A stretch of 64,000 nucleotides of DNA from Phytophthora sp. 'mugwort' (taxonomy: Eukaryota; Oomycota; Peronosporomycetes; Peronosporales; Peronosporaceae): the NCBI GenBank assembly GCA_033558025.1, contig JAUCEF010000011.1:3596001-3660000 (forward strand). The letters are read 5' to 3'. The notes under the pieces are model-generated. The model saw only the letters and a list, made by a program, of their open reading frames with translations. It was not told the DNA's origin and made no database searches. Positions within the stretch are counted from its first letter, which is position 1. Every line of letters begins with the position of its first letter. This document shows positions 21,096 through 32,345 of this stretch, piece by piece. The position numbers and the translations under genes are program-made.

Positions 21096-21625
21096 ATGAT
21101 GAACGTGCGATTGGCGTTCTCGCGGCCTCTGCAGCGCGCACTGCGGACCCAGCAGTCCCGATGGATCTCTAGTGTCCAAGTGACGCGCGATACGGGTCTC
21201 CCGGACCTCATTATCACCCCGACCGCGGCACAGGTGCGTCCCCAAAATGCCCTATTAATTGCATTCCTCACCATCGAAAATACATTTTTTCTTAGTACCA
21301 TTTTTTTTACTAGAAACTAATTGAAAGGGCCGAGCAACAGAAGACGAACAACCTGATGCTACGCGTGGCCGTGGAGGGCGGCGGCTGCTCAGGCTTCAAG
21401 TACGTGATCGAGTTTGAGAAGGACACGACGCCCGACGCTGAGGAGGACGTGGTCTTCGAGCAGCACGGGGGCAAAGTGGTCGTGGACAAGGAGTCGCTGG
21501 AACTTATCCGAGGCAGCACCATCGACTTCGAGCAAGAGCTCATCCGCAGCGCCTTCGCCGTGGTGAACAACCCCAACGCCGTCAGCGGTTGCGGTTGCGG
21601 CACGTCCTTTGACCTCAAAGACTAG
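21096..21625 (+). CDS. ISCA2: Mitochondrial iron-sulfur cluster assembly protein, ISCA2-like
   Basis: Two exons, 21096-21233 and 21314-21625, join in phase 0 across an 80-bp intron and give 149 aa. The A-type Fe-S carrier signature is complete: Cys71 in GGGCSGF and Cys139/Cys141 in SGCGCGTSF. The first 40 residues are rich in Arg, Ser and Ala with no acidic residue until the end (MMNVRLAFSRPLQRALRTQQ), a typical mitochondrial presequence. I chose ATG 21096; an upstream GTG in the same frame is not needed. In other eukaryotes ISCA1/ISCA2 mature [4Fe-4S] proteins in the matrix. The spacing and the FKYVIEFE segment favour ISCA2 over ISCA1, but that choice is less certain than the family. Confidence 0.9.
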
Positions 21626-22420
21626 GAAACTAAACAAAAAAAGGTGACGAGGGACTCTTGTTACTGACCTGTAGGGACTCATCGGTTGCTCATGTTACGG
21701 TATGTGCAGATTTCGTCACAGTTTGGACAATCTGGGGTTACCACAGTTTAACCGTGTTGCTAGGATGTCAGTAAATTCGAGTCAACAGGACTTTCAGACG
21801 ACTCGTGGTCGCAAATAAGCAATCCACACCGGATGCAGATAGATTGAGCACACTTGTTATAGTTATACTGCAGCACTATCAAGACTGAAGCTGTTTTAAA
21901 ACGCTAACCTTTGGTCAATGTACTGCTTTGTGCAATGCAACCGGCGCTTCCAGAGTTCAATTTGATTGATAATCGTGACCACACTGCGCGTTGTCAATAT
22001 TAATTGTCCCCATGAGGGTGTGCTGAATTTGAACAAATTGCATACGTAGTGACCACGCACAATACAATAGCGCAAATTGACCCCCCCCCCCCCCCCCACC
22101 CACCCCACCCTCTTCGTCGGTGACTGTTTCAAGCTCCGATTGTTGGAAGGCGCTCCAGTCTCGCACTGTCGGCGTAGGTGGCGGTATTGTTTTTCGGATA
22201 ATCCGAAAGCCGCAAGTATACTGACAGCTGGCAGATTAAACCGGCAGTTTTTTCATAACATTATTTTGCAAGTAGAATAGGTTAATCGTTTTTAATGCCA
22301 AGCTGGTGTTTCTAACCAGATAGCCAATCGATAAACTCAGAATATTCGATAGGTCTGAGAAGGGTTAAAGCTCATGATCCATAGTAGCAGTGGCATGTTT
22401 ACTTTACATTTTTACATTTT
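21626..22420. other. Gene-free spacer with 17-bp poly-C tract
   Basis: No coding sequence that I can support. A run of 17 C residues at 22081-22097 is followed by a C-rich ACCC-type stretch to about 22110. Otherwise AT-rich unique sequence between ISCA2 and the hAT relic. Confidence 0.7.
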
Positions 22421-22439
22421 AACGTGAGGAGGGCTTTTT

Positions 22440-24480
22440 ACGGGCCTTATAACATTTTTACGGAGATCTTTTCCATTGTTGACGTAAAAAGATATAGTGA
22501 AGCGTTGCACTTCACCACTCCAGCGATCCCCCAGAAGAGAAGCAGTCTGCTTAGCAAGAACCTCTCTGCCCGAACCTGCACCGTCGTCATCGAGTCCCCT
22601 TTCTGTAGCGGCTGCTGCATCCTCATGGATTTCCTGCCCGGACTGCGTGATGAACATGCTGAAGGGTTCAAGCGCGGACGTCCTCCAAGTGCCCTCAGCA
22701 CAAACTTCTACCGGCTGAATGAGAAATGCAACAAATCAATGTGGTGGACTGTGTGCAAGTATTGCTACGCAGTCCACATAAGCGACAGAGCAACCGTTCC
22801 CTTTCCACTCCATGTTCGCGGTCGAAAAGGAAGCTTGGGAGAAGCACTTGGCCGAGTGTTTGTACTACGCTCGAGTAACCGATAACTCGTTGCAGAGCGA
22901 TGAAGATCAAGCTGGAATGAATGGACATATAGAAACTAACAAACTCCATGCATCTTGCCAACTGCATGTACGCCTGTTAAATTACTGATCTTTGGCGTTT
23001 GTTACTGGAATTTCAAGCGGAAGCCTTGCTTCCGGATTCTTTTGTGGAGCTACTGTCACCTGGAGGTTGCTCGTCTTTTTGAACGCTCGCTGTGGAGTTC
23101 CGGGCGCCGTGCCCCATCGCCATATCATGGGCGAGCCGTGTTCTGAACGAGTATGCAGAGCTGCATTCGCTTGATCAACGAAACAATGTTAGAGAGGTCC
23201 GAGATCGAAGCGGTGGAAGAGTAAACTTTCTTTTGGATGTCTGGGAAACGATAGCAAAATTACATGTCCTGGGCTGCATGGTTGCACTGTTTGGTCGTGT
23301 AATGAATTACGATTTGCGACCTGCTGGGGGATCGCCATGACGGGCTTGCAATTGCTGAACAAATCGAAGTGGTGATCGAGGAGCTTCTTGCGTCGGAATG
23401 GAATGTGGGTGCTGTTGTGACCGATAGTGCCGGTCAATGTGGACGTGCCCGTCGAATTTTGGCTCTTTGATACCCAGAGATCTCGTTTGGGCATTGTTTC
23501 GCTCATGATGTCAATAGCCTCGTCAAAGCTGTCCTCAAAACAGTTTTCAAACAGATTTCCGCGGATGCGGCAGGTGCTGCCAGTTATTTGAACACTTCTA
23601 CTTCTGAATGACTGGTACGTGCAGTCAAGGCAATGCATAAACGCTATGGAACTAGTTTTGCTATAATCACCCTGTGCGAGGCTCGATGGAATTTAATGCA
23701 GGCATGTTTTGCGTCGCTCCTCCGTGCACGAGGAGCTCTGGAAGATATGGTCTTCTCTTATCGGAACAGCAACGAATTGATGGACAAGCTTCGCGCTCTT
23801 GTTGACCACGAGTTTTGGACGAAGCTGGAGACGGCCGAGAAAATTGTTCGTCCACTATGCACCTCTTCCTTTCGTCTGCAGAGAGATGAAACCACCGCGA
23901 CTGACGTGGTCATTTCCTATATGGAGATTTATCGTGGGTTTGCTTGCACCGAGTTGAGCGACTCTCTGACTGGACAAGTGGAAGCTCGCTGGAACGCTTG
24001 CGAGCAACCTTATTCATCTTGTTTTTTTTCTCCATCCTGAGTATGTGGTGCAAGCACGGCAGTTTCCTCCGACCGTGCTCACTGAGCTTGATGATGTGTG
24101 CCAAATCGCACAATATTACTATCGTCGCTTTGTTAGTGATGATGATAGCGGCCTGTGTGGTGAGATGTTCAACTGGATTCAGGGAGATTATACAATGTCG
24201 CGCTGCGTCGACTTCAACGAAGATGCAGTGGCCACGTTTTGGGAGTACGAAAAGTAGTCGAAGCAAAACTGCAAGCTACCAGTGCTTGCACTTACGATCC
24301 TGTCAATTGCTGTTAACACTGCAACGTGTGAGCGCCTCTTTAGCGAACTTGCACTCATACTCACGCCGAAACGGGACCGCATGAGCATCGAAAAGACTAC
24401 GAAGCATCAGATCATGCGTCAATACGTCCGCGAAGAAAATCGTCGCGAGAAAGTAATGCCAACGATCTCGAAGCAATAAC
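22440..24480 (+). mobile_element. hAT-family transposon relic
   Basis: Fragments in changing frames match a hAT transposase in order. A BED-type zinc finger lies at about 22690-22880 (CKYCYAVH, continued in another frame by KHLAEC). Middle-domain pieces follow at 23390-23620 (VVTDSAGQCGRARRIL, then FGHCFAHDVNSLVKAVLK). A longer open stretch at 23633-24038 contains LCEARWNLMQACFASLLR. The C-terminal dimerisation region is at 24280-24480 (TATCERLFSELALI). Several frameshifts and stops make it inactive. I could not identify terminal inverted repeats or a target duplication, so the limits are approximate. Confidence 0.8.
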
Positions 24481-24866
24481 TACGAACGATAGACACACGC
24501 AAACGACCTTGTATCGCCGCGCCACAAAAATTCAGCCCGCGCTACATCAGCCCGTACTATTCTAGCGAATTCGACACCTGCACCAGCTCGAACTCCTGCT
24601 CATGAGTCTCGAAGTGTATTTGCTACCCTGACCGGCATGTTCAAGATCAACCTGGCAGGAATTCGAGCACGGAAGACAAGTCTGGCGTCGCTGATTAACC
24701 AGCAATAAGTTTGATGGCATGCATGAGGAAGGTGAAGACTTGGAAGTAGCAAAGAGATTGCCGGAATCCAGAACTTTCTCTCTGTCTTGTGCAGACATCA
24801 CCGCAGCTTCTTGCCTTCCGCGCACTCAATCGGAGAGTCAATGCCCAAGATGGATTTGGAAATCTC
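24481..24866. other. Spacer without recognised gene
   Basis: Short open frames on both strands only. A + strand stretch at 24719-24900 reads HEEGEDLEVAKRLPESRTF and looks like a former coding segment, but I cannot assign it. Confidence 0.4.
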
Positions 24867-25250
24867 TTACAGCACGAAAAATGACATCACAGCGTCTCCC
24901 GGGTGGATCACCGCGTGCGCGAAAATTACTCGAGTGTAGTAGCAAAAATTTAAATATGCTTGATACTTATTTAATAACGTGTTTACCATGTCGAGCGTCT
25001 GAATGTCATCCCCCCACGTCGCACAGGTTGTTGGCACGGTAGACCAGACGCTGGCACCGTGACTTGTGGTCGCGCATATTGTAGTAATGGGCCGTGGTGC
25101 AGTCTTAGCTGTAGTAGCAGTACTCGGGAAACTTTTCGTGACGCTCGCTTCGCTCAGTGACACCACACACGTGCGTGCCCTTTTCCGTCTTGCTAACGTC
25201 GATGTCGTCGATAGACCGCACGGATGCCACCTGCTTGATTTCCTCATGTG
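24867..25250 (-). pseudogene. Partial second copy of the SKN1/KRE6-like gene
   Basis: On the minus strand, about 25100-25020 reads YYNMRDHKSRCQRLVYRANN, then LCDV. The same signature, YANIRGHKSRHQGLRYGNN then LCDV, occurs in the larger neighbouring pseudogene near 26410-26330. Only a short segment is present, with an in-frame stop just upstream. It follows the C-terminal membrane segment of the larger copy, so it represents a tandem or rearranged fragment rather than a continuation. Confidence 0.6.
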
Positions 25251-25252
25251 TT

Positions 25253-27019
25253 CTACCGCTGCTTCTGCTCTTGCACCTTGATAACGCGCTGCCTGTCCCC
25301 TCGCCACTGGAAGAACACGATGCACGCCGCGATCGCGACAATCGCGATGACGACCAGGATGGCAATATACATGGGAGGCCCGTACAGCTCGTCGCCAGTG
25401 CTGATTGAGCTCGCTGGTCTGTGTACCGAGGCCCCGTCCACGAGTCTGACGAGCATGTGCACCAGTCATCTGAACTGCACGTTCCGGTCGACATCGACGT
25501 ATATTTATCAATCTGCAGTCGTGTCCGTCTTGCAGAAAGCGATACCCTACCACCGTGCACGGGTTGTCTGTGTCCGCGTCGTCGTTGATGTGATTTTTAT
25601 CCACTGCTTCGTAGAGTAAGAGGACGTATTGCAGCCGTTGGTCATGACTGCGCAGACGTTTCCTGGTACAAACAAATATAGTCGATCTTCATGTACATTG
25701 GGAACGAGGCACAGATGGCATTTGACGTGGCATCAGAGCCGTCGCCACGACAGCTTCCGGGCCAGCATTGGGAGGCGACAACCCCAGGAGCTTGACAGCG
25801 CGACGTTGAAAAGATGTACATGGGCTCTTCGATCATGATTTTCTTGAGGTTCGTCTGCGCCGTGTCCTGCCGTGTGTTGGTAATTGCATAGGCAGAGATC
25901 CCGAAATCACTTGCTTTCCATCTCCCAACCCACGTATCCGTAGGCGCCCATGACCCACTCGACGCTGTAGATGACCAAGTCCAAATACGCAGCCATGTGT
26001 ACCTCTAATCCGAGAAAATAGCATCGATTTGATAGGAAAACTCCGATCCTGAGCTTGTAGAACCACTTTATTACATGCATTTGGAGGCGTTGTCACCAGC
26101 ACTGCACAGGGCACATGTACGCGCCCACATAAGCGTATTGTACATGGAGGCAAGTGCCATTCCTGTTGCCCCCCCCCCAAAAAAAAAAAAAATGCACCGT
26201 ACCGTTGTCCTAGAACGTCAAGTCGCTGTTGATGTCGTAACAAGCGGGGAACAAGTCTATCGTGCACATATTTTCCGTAATGCCCTTTGAAGCGTTGATC
26301 GTCGCGAAACTCTGGGCAGCGGCGATCGCCACGTCGCACAGATTGTTATTGCCATAGCGGAGACCCTGGTGCCGCGACTTGTGTCCGCGGAGATTCGCGT
26401 ACTACGTGGTCGACACGTCCTGATTGTTGGCGCCTTCAGTGGAGTAGTCGTAGTTGTAAAAGCACTAAGCAGATTCGGTATCCTTGATCAGCCGAAAGCT
26501 GGCTGGCATCCCTGGTCCAACCTGAACCCCGCCTTCGAGGATATCGATCTCTGGAGCACCGCGGCCTTGGTTGTAGTTCGTGCACGAGCCAGATTTGTCG
26601 TCACAAGCGCTGATGCGCTGGCTCTGCGAGTCAAACACCGTGTCGCTGCACTCGTTGTACGTGAGCGGCCACATGTGGCTCGATGACGTGCAGAAGATGG
26701 CACTGCCCAGGTTTACCATTGCCAGATGACTGGCCATAACAGGTAGTAGTCGAGGTTAGTGGCGTGCTTCGTGGTTGGTCCCGTCGACAAGTTTGTTCTT
26801 CCAGACTCGTTCATGATGCCGCTAAGGAGCTACGCGGGCACCTCGATCATGTCTCCTTGAAAGCAGAACTTGTTCCTCAAGTGCCCATGCCGGACCGGTA
26901 GTAGAGTACACGGAGTCGTAGCCTGCGAGCGAGATGTAGTGAGGGCGTCGCCAAGTCGGCGATCCTCCGTTGATGCTGGACTGCTTGCCAAAGTTCTGAG
27001 ATATATCACCTATTTCCAT
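25253..27019 (-). pseudogene. Decayed SKN1/KRE6-like beta-glucan synthesis protein (GH16 fold)
   Basis: Minus-strand fragments in several frames follow the order of SKN1/KRE6 proteins. NLGSAIF and MWPLTYNECSDTVF are near 26710-26630. The hallmark GRGAPEIDILEG, which keeps the E-x-D-x2-E catalytic pattern of family GH16, is near 26570-26530. CTIDLFPACYDINSDLTF lies near 26270-26215, EEPMYIFSTSRC near 25830, and MYMKIDYICLYQ near 25700. A C-terminal hydrophobic span (MYIAILVVIAIVAIAACIVFF) ends in a basic tail at 25253. In fungi these proteins support beta-1,6-glucan assembly in the secretory pathway; oomycete walls also contain beta-1,6-linked glucan. Multiple stops and frameshifts show it is dead. 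Confidence 0.8.
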
Positions 27020-27020
27020 G

Positions 27021-27317
27021 TTTATAATCGAATTTTTACATTTTTACAGGGGTTTCCACTTAAATTAAGTAAAAGTCACGTAAAAAAAGCGAACACTGAT
27101 AGTAGTACACGTATAAATCCGCAATTCATTAAAAATTATTTGGGTATAGAGGCTACAAATGTTTGTATGAAGTACTGTATATACTTTTCCGCTATCATTG
27201 TATAGCTTATTCAGAACGTGTTTGGGATTTGTAACGAATTAGAACAGATTGCCCAGGAGTTCAAATCTGATTGAGAAATATCTGTGACGAGTATCCAAAC
27301 CATCAAATAGGTCAATA
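27021..27317. other. AT-rich spacer
   Basis: No coding sequence recognised. It ends in the TA dinucleotide (27316-27317) that flanks the pogo-like element. Confidence 0.5.
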
Positions 27318-27699
27318 CACCGTTCACCCTAGTTAGTCATGCCGTGACTATTTACCGTGTAGTGTTTGGGCGATCATTATTGTGCATGACGTTTTTTTGT
27401 GCACGAACAATTACGGTGCATGACTATATTCGTTTTTTTTTTATTCGGGGAAAGGCCGACAGAGTATCACAATTTTTGCACATCAATGGCAAACGATGAC
27501 ATTGATGGAGTGGTTTAGCCACGTTGCGCCACGCACTATATCGCCGGTTCGGGTCTACGTGCAGTGATACACATAGAGGTCCCAATCGGGAGATCTTAAA
27601 CCGCCATGTAAGTCCATTTTGTTTTACGAAAGAAAATATTATGCAAAATGAAAGAGAACCAGACGACGCCTAGATGACCACCGACGTCGCGCCTTCATG

Positions 27700-29268
27700 G
27701 TATCCCTCCTCAAAAGAGTCCGGGTACGTATCGATCACCTCCTTCAACTCCCGACTGAGCTGCGTGACCGTCCACACTCCATCGCGAAGAACGTCCAGGC
27801 CACACAGCATCATAGCCTTCTTAGCCTAGTTGTCGCCGTTCTTGTCTTTCTCCAGGTTGACGAGCCTGATGCACTCAGCTACCAGCTCGACGATGAACTT
27901 TTACCAGGGTTTGCGAGCTTATCGGACGAAGACGTTCCTGTCTTCCAGTCACCATTCCGAATGGCTTCCGTGTTGCGCCGCTCTGCTAGCCGATACCAGA
28001 GCTCCTTGATGCGTTGAATCGGAAAGCGATATGCAGGCTGCACTTCGTCTGTTACATTGGGAGGGAAAAGCTTCACCTTGGTTCGGAGCTCACGAGCCGT
28101 GTCTTCGACGTCATCGCCACAGTGTCCACTGGCGTTGTCCACCCAGAGCACCCGCGAACTTGCAAACGGGCCACCAGGTCCCCATCATCGCGGTTCGCGA
28201 AGCCACTCACACATGAGCCGTCCTGATGAATGCGCTGAGTGAAGACCTGTAGCATACACTAGGGGTATTATCTGGGAGAGTCTGAATGGGATCACTGAAG
28301 TTCTTGTTGCGTCGAGGCTACTATGCGTCAGGATGGACTTGCGCGTGAGAAAATCGATCTCACCAGCTCGCAGTAGTCGGGGGATGACTTAGAAATTTCG
28401 CATGCGGCTATTGATCGTTCGCCAAGGACCAGCGTGGTGGCACCTTCATCGGCGATGCTACAGCGCGCGTCAGTTTCTCCCTTCAGTGGACACACATGGT
28501 GATGCCCTCACGTCCTGTCCCATAGGAGCAAAATAATAAAGTCAGTATCATACAATTAACATGTAGTCACTCACATAGCGTACATGAAACAATGTTGATA
28601 CTTCACCGTCTGAGTGTCTTACCATCGTCGAGGTCGATGACGAAGTGGCTCTCGTCGATGTTGTACTGTTGGTCCGGGTCCAGCGCGCCGTACTCAAATT
28701 GGTGCTTCAGCTGACCCAAATGTTTAGCCACTTCCTTGTCAATCTGCATCTGCTTCTCTGCGCTAACCTGCTTCTTGCCTTTGTGGCGCCGGTAGACGAT
28801 ATTGTAGCGCTTGAGAAAGTCCTGAACCCGACGAGGAGTCAGCAAGCATGTGAACGGCTTGTTCTTGACGGTGTAGCGGGCGTTGAAGCGCGGATGCTCG
28901 CTGTCTTCAATAAAGACGACGCCCATTTCAGCCACGGGTTGGTTGGAAAGCTTGACACCTGCACGACGAAGTGGCTGGAACGCTGCTAGCAACAGTAGGT
29001 AGAGCCAATCCCAGTGCTTACCAAGCCTCTTTCCTCTCCCTCCAAGCGTCTTTGCGACGAACTGGTGTTGATTTCGCTGCCGACTGGTTGCGTACTTAAG
29101 CTGCCGTGGGTCTTCGAGGCTGCCCGCTGTTTCGGTGCATTTCTTCCACCAGTCACGAGCCTTGTTCAGGCTTACTCGCCTGTCAGAGGAGCGGAATAGC
29201 GCTGGAAAAAGGTCGATCGTGCGCCCGTAAAACCCCTTCGAGCCAGGAAGAGCTTGGTCCAGCTCCAT
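27700..29268 (-). pseudogene. DDE_1 (pogo/Tigger-like) transposase, inactivated
   Basis: The N-terminal 220 residues are open (29268-28603). They include the segment RRVQDFLKRYNIVYRRHKG and the first catalytic block LDPDQQYNIDESHFVIDL. A probable intron follows: donor near 28620 and acceptor near 28525, where DDG joins REGITM in frame. After that several stops and frameshifts occur. The second catalytic block, LWVDNASGH, followed by KLFPPNVTDEVQPA, is at about 28150-28030. The invariant-looking Asp-rich residues survive but the reading frame does not. It lies inside the TA-flanked inverted repeats described for the element. Confidence 0.8.
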
Positions 29269-29500
29269 CCAGTCGGTGCATCGAACTCGATGGCAGAGAG
29301 GAACTATTTGTTGGAGGTCGTGATACTTCCTCCGCCATTTCTATTAGGAAATGAACCTCTTGTGCTTAGAGCAATGTTACTGGGGAGTGGATGGTGGTTG
29401 GCAGCCAGCCTTGTCGAGCATGCCTAATTGTGGTGCACGCTTTTTGGTGCGCGACTAATTAAGGTATAAGTACTATAGTTTCTCAATAAAGTACGATGCA

Positions 29501-29727
29501 TCCTAAAACTCAACGCTAACATCGCTCCGTCCGTCCGTCTGTCACGCCATAACGTGATTCTAGACGCAATCTCATTGGCTGCCGAGCGCAGCGAAGGCCG
29601 CTCCCGTTGGCTAAAATAACATGGCTGCCGAGCGCAGCGAAGGCGGCCCTCATTCGCTAAAATAATCTTCGCCGAAGGCGGCCATTGGTGGAAATAAAAC
29701 TAAACGATTGGTTGAAAAAAAATATTG
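29501..29727 (+). repeat. Helitron 5'-end direct repeat, copy 1
   Basis: About 220 bp similar to 32139-32345, starting TCCTAAAACTCAA and including a CCGTCCGTCCGTCTGTC run, ATAACGTGATTCTAG and CTAAACGATTGGTTGAA. Copy 1 contains a short internal duplication (GCTGCCGAGCGCAGCGAAGG twice) that is reduced in copy 2. Confidence 0.85.
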
Positions 29728-29729
29728 TT

Positions 29730-30110
29730 AGCCCGCGTCCTCTGAAAATAGAGGCCTTCACATGCAGGGTGTGCGAGGCGCGAGTGGTTCGCCGCCGCTC
29801 GAACATGCGGGGCTGGCGCTGCCGCTGCACAAGTGCAGGTGCTGCAAGGCACTCCCTGCATGGAGCTCCTTCGGTGCGTGGCCTGCGTGAGCGGGCCTAA
29901 CGCCCGCGCTAACTGGCGGGTGCCCGGCGCACTGCCGCCAACACGCCCAGCGCTGGACCGCCGCCACAAGAGTGTGGCTGCCGTGCGCACAGCCATGGGC
30001 CCACAGCCACCACCTCCACCGCATCAAGAGGGCCGAAACGCAAGCGGCGCCGATGGCAGCCGCGCAACCGTAGCATGACGAAACGGTAGCAGAGGCATCA
30101 AACAAAATAA
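29730..30110. other. GC-rich segment inside Helitron
   Basis: Clearly more GC-rich than its surroundings. On the + strand around 29800-30070 a frame with one stop reads KCRCCKALPAW and later CPAHCRQHAQRW, which could be the remains of a Cys/His finger. Open frames on the minus strand here are explained by composition. Confidence 0.35.
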
Positions 30111-30359
30111 AGCTTCCATTGGCTGAAATTGTTGTGTTACTTTTGACAAGCATACTTATTGAGGCTACTTCATACGGTATGTGGACCACATTACCAGATG
30201 GAAAATCGGAGTTACGTTCACGGGAACTGGTACCACCCAGGTAGTACGCAGATGCCCATAACCACTCCAAGCCAACAATAGCGACTGCTACGTGTAGTGT
30301 ATTGGACTATGTTGTCTAACCCATCACGTTACTTTTGTTTCATTTACGTAGGCATTCTG

Positions 30360-31760
30360 ATTACACGAAAACGTAAAAGGACGCCTACTGAACTAAAAGA
30401 GGCTACGGCAAAGCGTCGGACTGAGCGTGAACAAGGGCAGCCAAAACAGGGGAGGGAGAACGTCAAGCAAAGCGAAAACGAGTGAATACGCTTACGAGCA
30501 AGATCTGTAGACTAAACAAATAGTTAAAAAGTTACAATCAAGTGATGCCACCCCAGATGCTGTTACTTCCGATCACCAGAGTGCTGTCGAGCCCCAGAGT
30601 GCTGCTGAGCGACAGCGAGCACACCGTTCCAGACTTTCGCACGACGGCCCGCTCCTCGTGCGAGCGAGATGCACAGCAACAGTAAGCTGCTCGGGGTGCT
30701 CATTCTCCGAAGAACAAGATTCTGAACGAGAGCACAACTCTCAGCGTCGGCGAGAGTTGCGAGAAACACTCACCCCGGAAGACCAAGCCCCACAGCGTGA
30801 GCAGAACACTCTGCGACGGCAAGAGTTACGACAGGGAGCGTATTGCAGAAGAAAGAAATCGAAGACGAGAGAGCGTGATCACTTGCGCAACGAAGCGGAG
30901 CAAGCGGCGAGGGGCAAGGAGGCAAGAGAGGCAGCAAAAGAGGGTGCTCGCATTCGACGAAAATGTGTGCGACTCGGGCACGCACTGGAAAATCATGAGT
31001 ACTTCCACTTCCACAAGTCCAGAGTATCAGGCAAGAATGTGGAAAACGGTCTACACAAGCTCCCTAGCATGTGTGAGTGTATTTGGTACGGTGCCTGGAA
31101 ATGGCCCGGTGAGTCGGAAGTGTCCTGCTGTCTAAAAAGCAAGGTGCGACTTCCTCCGCTACAGCTGGCGCCGTATTATTGCTTAAGTACTACGACGAAT
31201 CGTTTAAAAAACGATACATACTCGCCTACAACCAATTATTCGCGTTTACTTCAATCGGGGTCGCTTGAAATCCCGGTGGTGGTTTTCGTGGTGTGCGAAA
31301 GGATACTTCAGTTCGAATCAGCGGCGATATACACATATCGGATCCAATGTGCTATGGGGCATTATTTATGCTCGTTGAGTGCACACATGGAATATCGCGA
31401 CGGGGAGTTGGCGGCTGCGAAATTCGCGCAAATCTACTTCGTATACGACGACCTCAAGAAACGAGCGTTGCGTCAGAAGGGGATCTTTGCCGATCTTGAC
31501 ACGGAAAAATTGACAACTCTCGAGCGGATGATGGAGGCATACAATCCGTTTGCGCGGCAGTTTATTCCGCATGGGGAAAAATATCGACGCGATATTGAAG
31601 AGGGGAGGGACGTTATTGATGTCGTGTATAATCTCCACGCTGATAAGCGCAGACCGCGTACGACCAATTTGCCTACTATGAACGTGGTGGGCACGGTATG
31701 GTCGACGACGGCGACTTCAAGAGGGCGCGCGATATCCATCTGCATACCAAACAAAACGGT
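30360..31760 (+). pseudogene. Helitron helicase-like protein, N-terminal region, broken
   Basis: Coding-like segments appear in two or more frames. A basic/acidic repeat region (RKRKRTPTELKEATAKRR at 30366; RRRELRETLTPEDQAPQREQ near 30745) resembles the Arg/Glu-rich start of oomycete and plant Helitron proteins. Downstream come FAQIYFVYDDLKKRALRQ and LERMMEAYNPFARQF (31420-31565), then VVYNLHADKRRPRTTNLPT (31625-31675). These fit the Helitron_like_N region. The Rep catalytic HUH motif and the PIF1 helicase domain are absent, so the element cannot move on its own. Confidence 0.7.
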
Positions 31761-31949
31761 GTGCACACGAATCTATAGCATGTGCGTTTGTGTGTTCTGT
31801 ACGGCTAAATGCGTATATGTAGAGTGCATCTGTAACAAAGTGTGCTACTTGCATTTACACATTTGTGAGGGCACGGGAGCAGTTACTCGCTGAGTAGTGC
31901 TCTTCAAAACGTACATGTAATTATTACTTTTACCTTTACGAACTCCAAC

Positions 31950-32030
31950 CATGAGTTGGCTTAGCCGTTAAGACGTGATTTTTCCAAGCGGAAAGTCGTG
32001 TGTTCGATTACCCCTGCGACAATTGTTTTG
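31950..32030 (+). other. tRNA-derived (SINE-like) sequence
   Basis: TTGGCTTAGCCGTTAAGACG resembles an RNA polymerase III A box, and TGTTCGATTACC, about 45 bp later, resembles a B box. The acceptor arms do not pair, so it is not a functional tRNA gene. It lies inside the Helitron. Confidence 0.45.
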
Positions 32031-32042
32031 TCTCTACTTTTT

Positions 32043-32089
32043 GTATTGAAAGCCCGCCGGAGCGCAGAGGAGGCGGGCAGGCTCACATA
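32043..32089 (+). repeat. Inverted match to 32361-32404
   Basis: The segment with GAAAGCCCGCCGGAGCGC is, as reverse complement, similar to the one at about 32361-32404 (GCGCTTCGACGGGCTTTC). Each is followed by a CCACCGCCGCGTAGCGGCG hairpin (32108 and 32418). The pair brackets the short second Helitron-like unit. Confidence 0.75.
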
Positions 32090-32138
32090 CTGAGACCAGA
32101 ATTAAACCCACCGCCGCGTAGCGGCGGCAATCGGCTTC

Positions 32139-32345
32139 TCCTAAAACTCAATTAACGTCACTCCGTCCGTCCGTCTGTCTGTCACGACATAACGTGATTC
32201 TAGCTGCAATCTCATTGGCCGCCGTTGGCTAAAATAACATGGCTGCCGCGTGCTGCGAAGGCGGCCCTCATTCGCCAAAACAAACTTCCGCCGAAGGCGG
32301 CCATTGGTGGAAATATAACTAAACGATTGGTTGAACAATTTTAAA
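32139..32345 (+). repeat. Helitron 5'-end direct repeat, copy 2
   Basis: Similar to 29501-29727 but with CTGTCTGTC expanded and the GAGCGCAGCG duplication partly lost. It is preceded by C instead of A, so it is either a tandem Helitron end or a rearranged copy. Confidence 0.8.

Noticed and set aside
22081..22110. Poly-C/ACCC tract as a telomere-like or G-quadruplex element
   Set aside because: It is a homopolymer with a short irregular tail, not a telomeric repeat array. Quadruplex formation is possible but nothing shows a function.
24867..25604. 245-residue minus-strand open frame
   Set aside because: It runs across the SKN1/KRE6-like remains in the wrong frame; the correct matches lie in the other minus-strand frames.
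29758..30270. 170-residue minus-strand open frame in the Helitron
   Set aside because: GC-rich composition effect; no domain, and no conserved pattern.
29501..32345. Direct repeats at 29501 and 32139 as long terminal repeats of a retrotransposon
   Set aside because: No TG...CA ends, primer-binding site or polyprotein lie between them. The 3' hairpin with CTAG and the A/T insertion point fit a Helitron instead.
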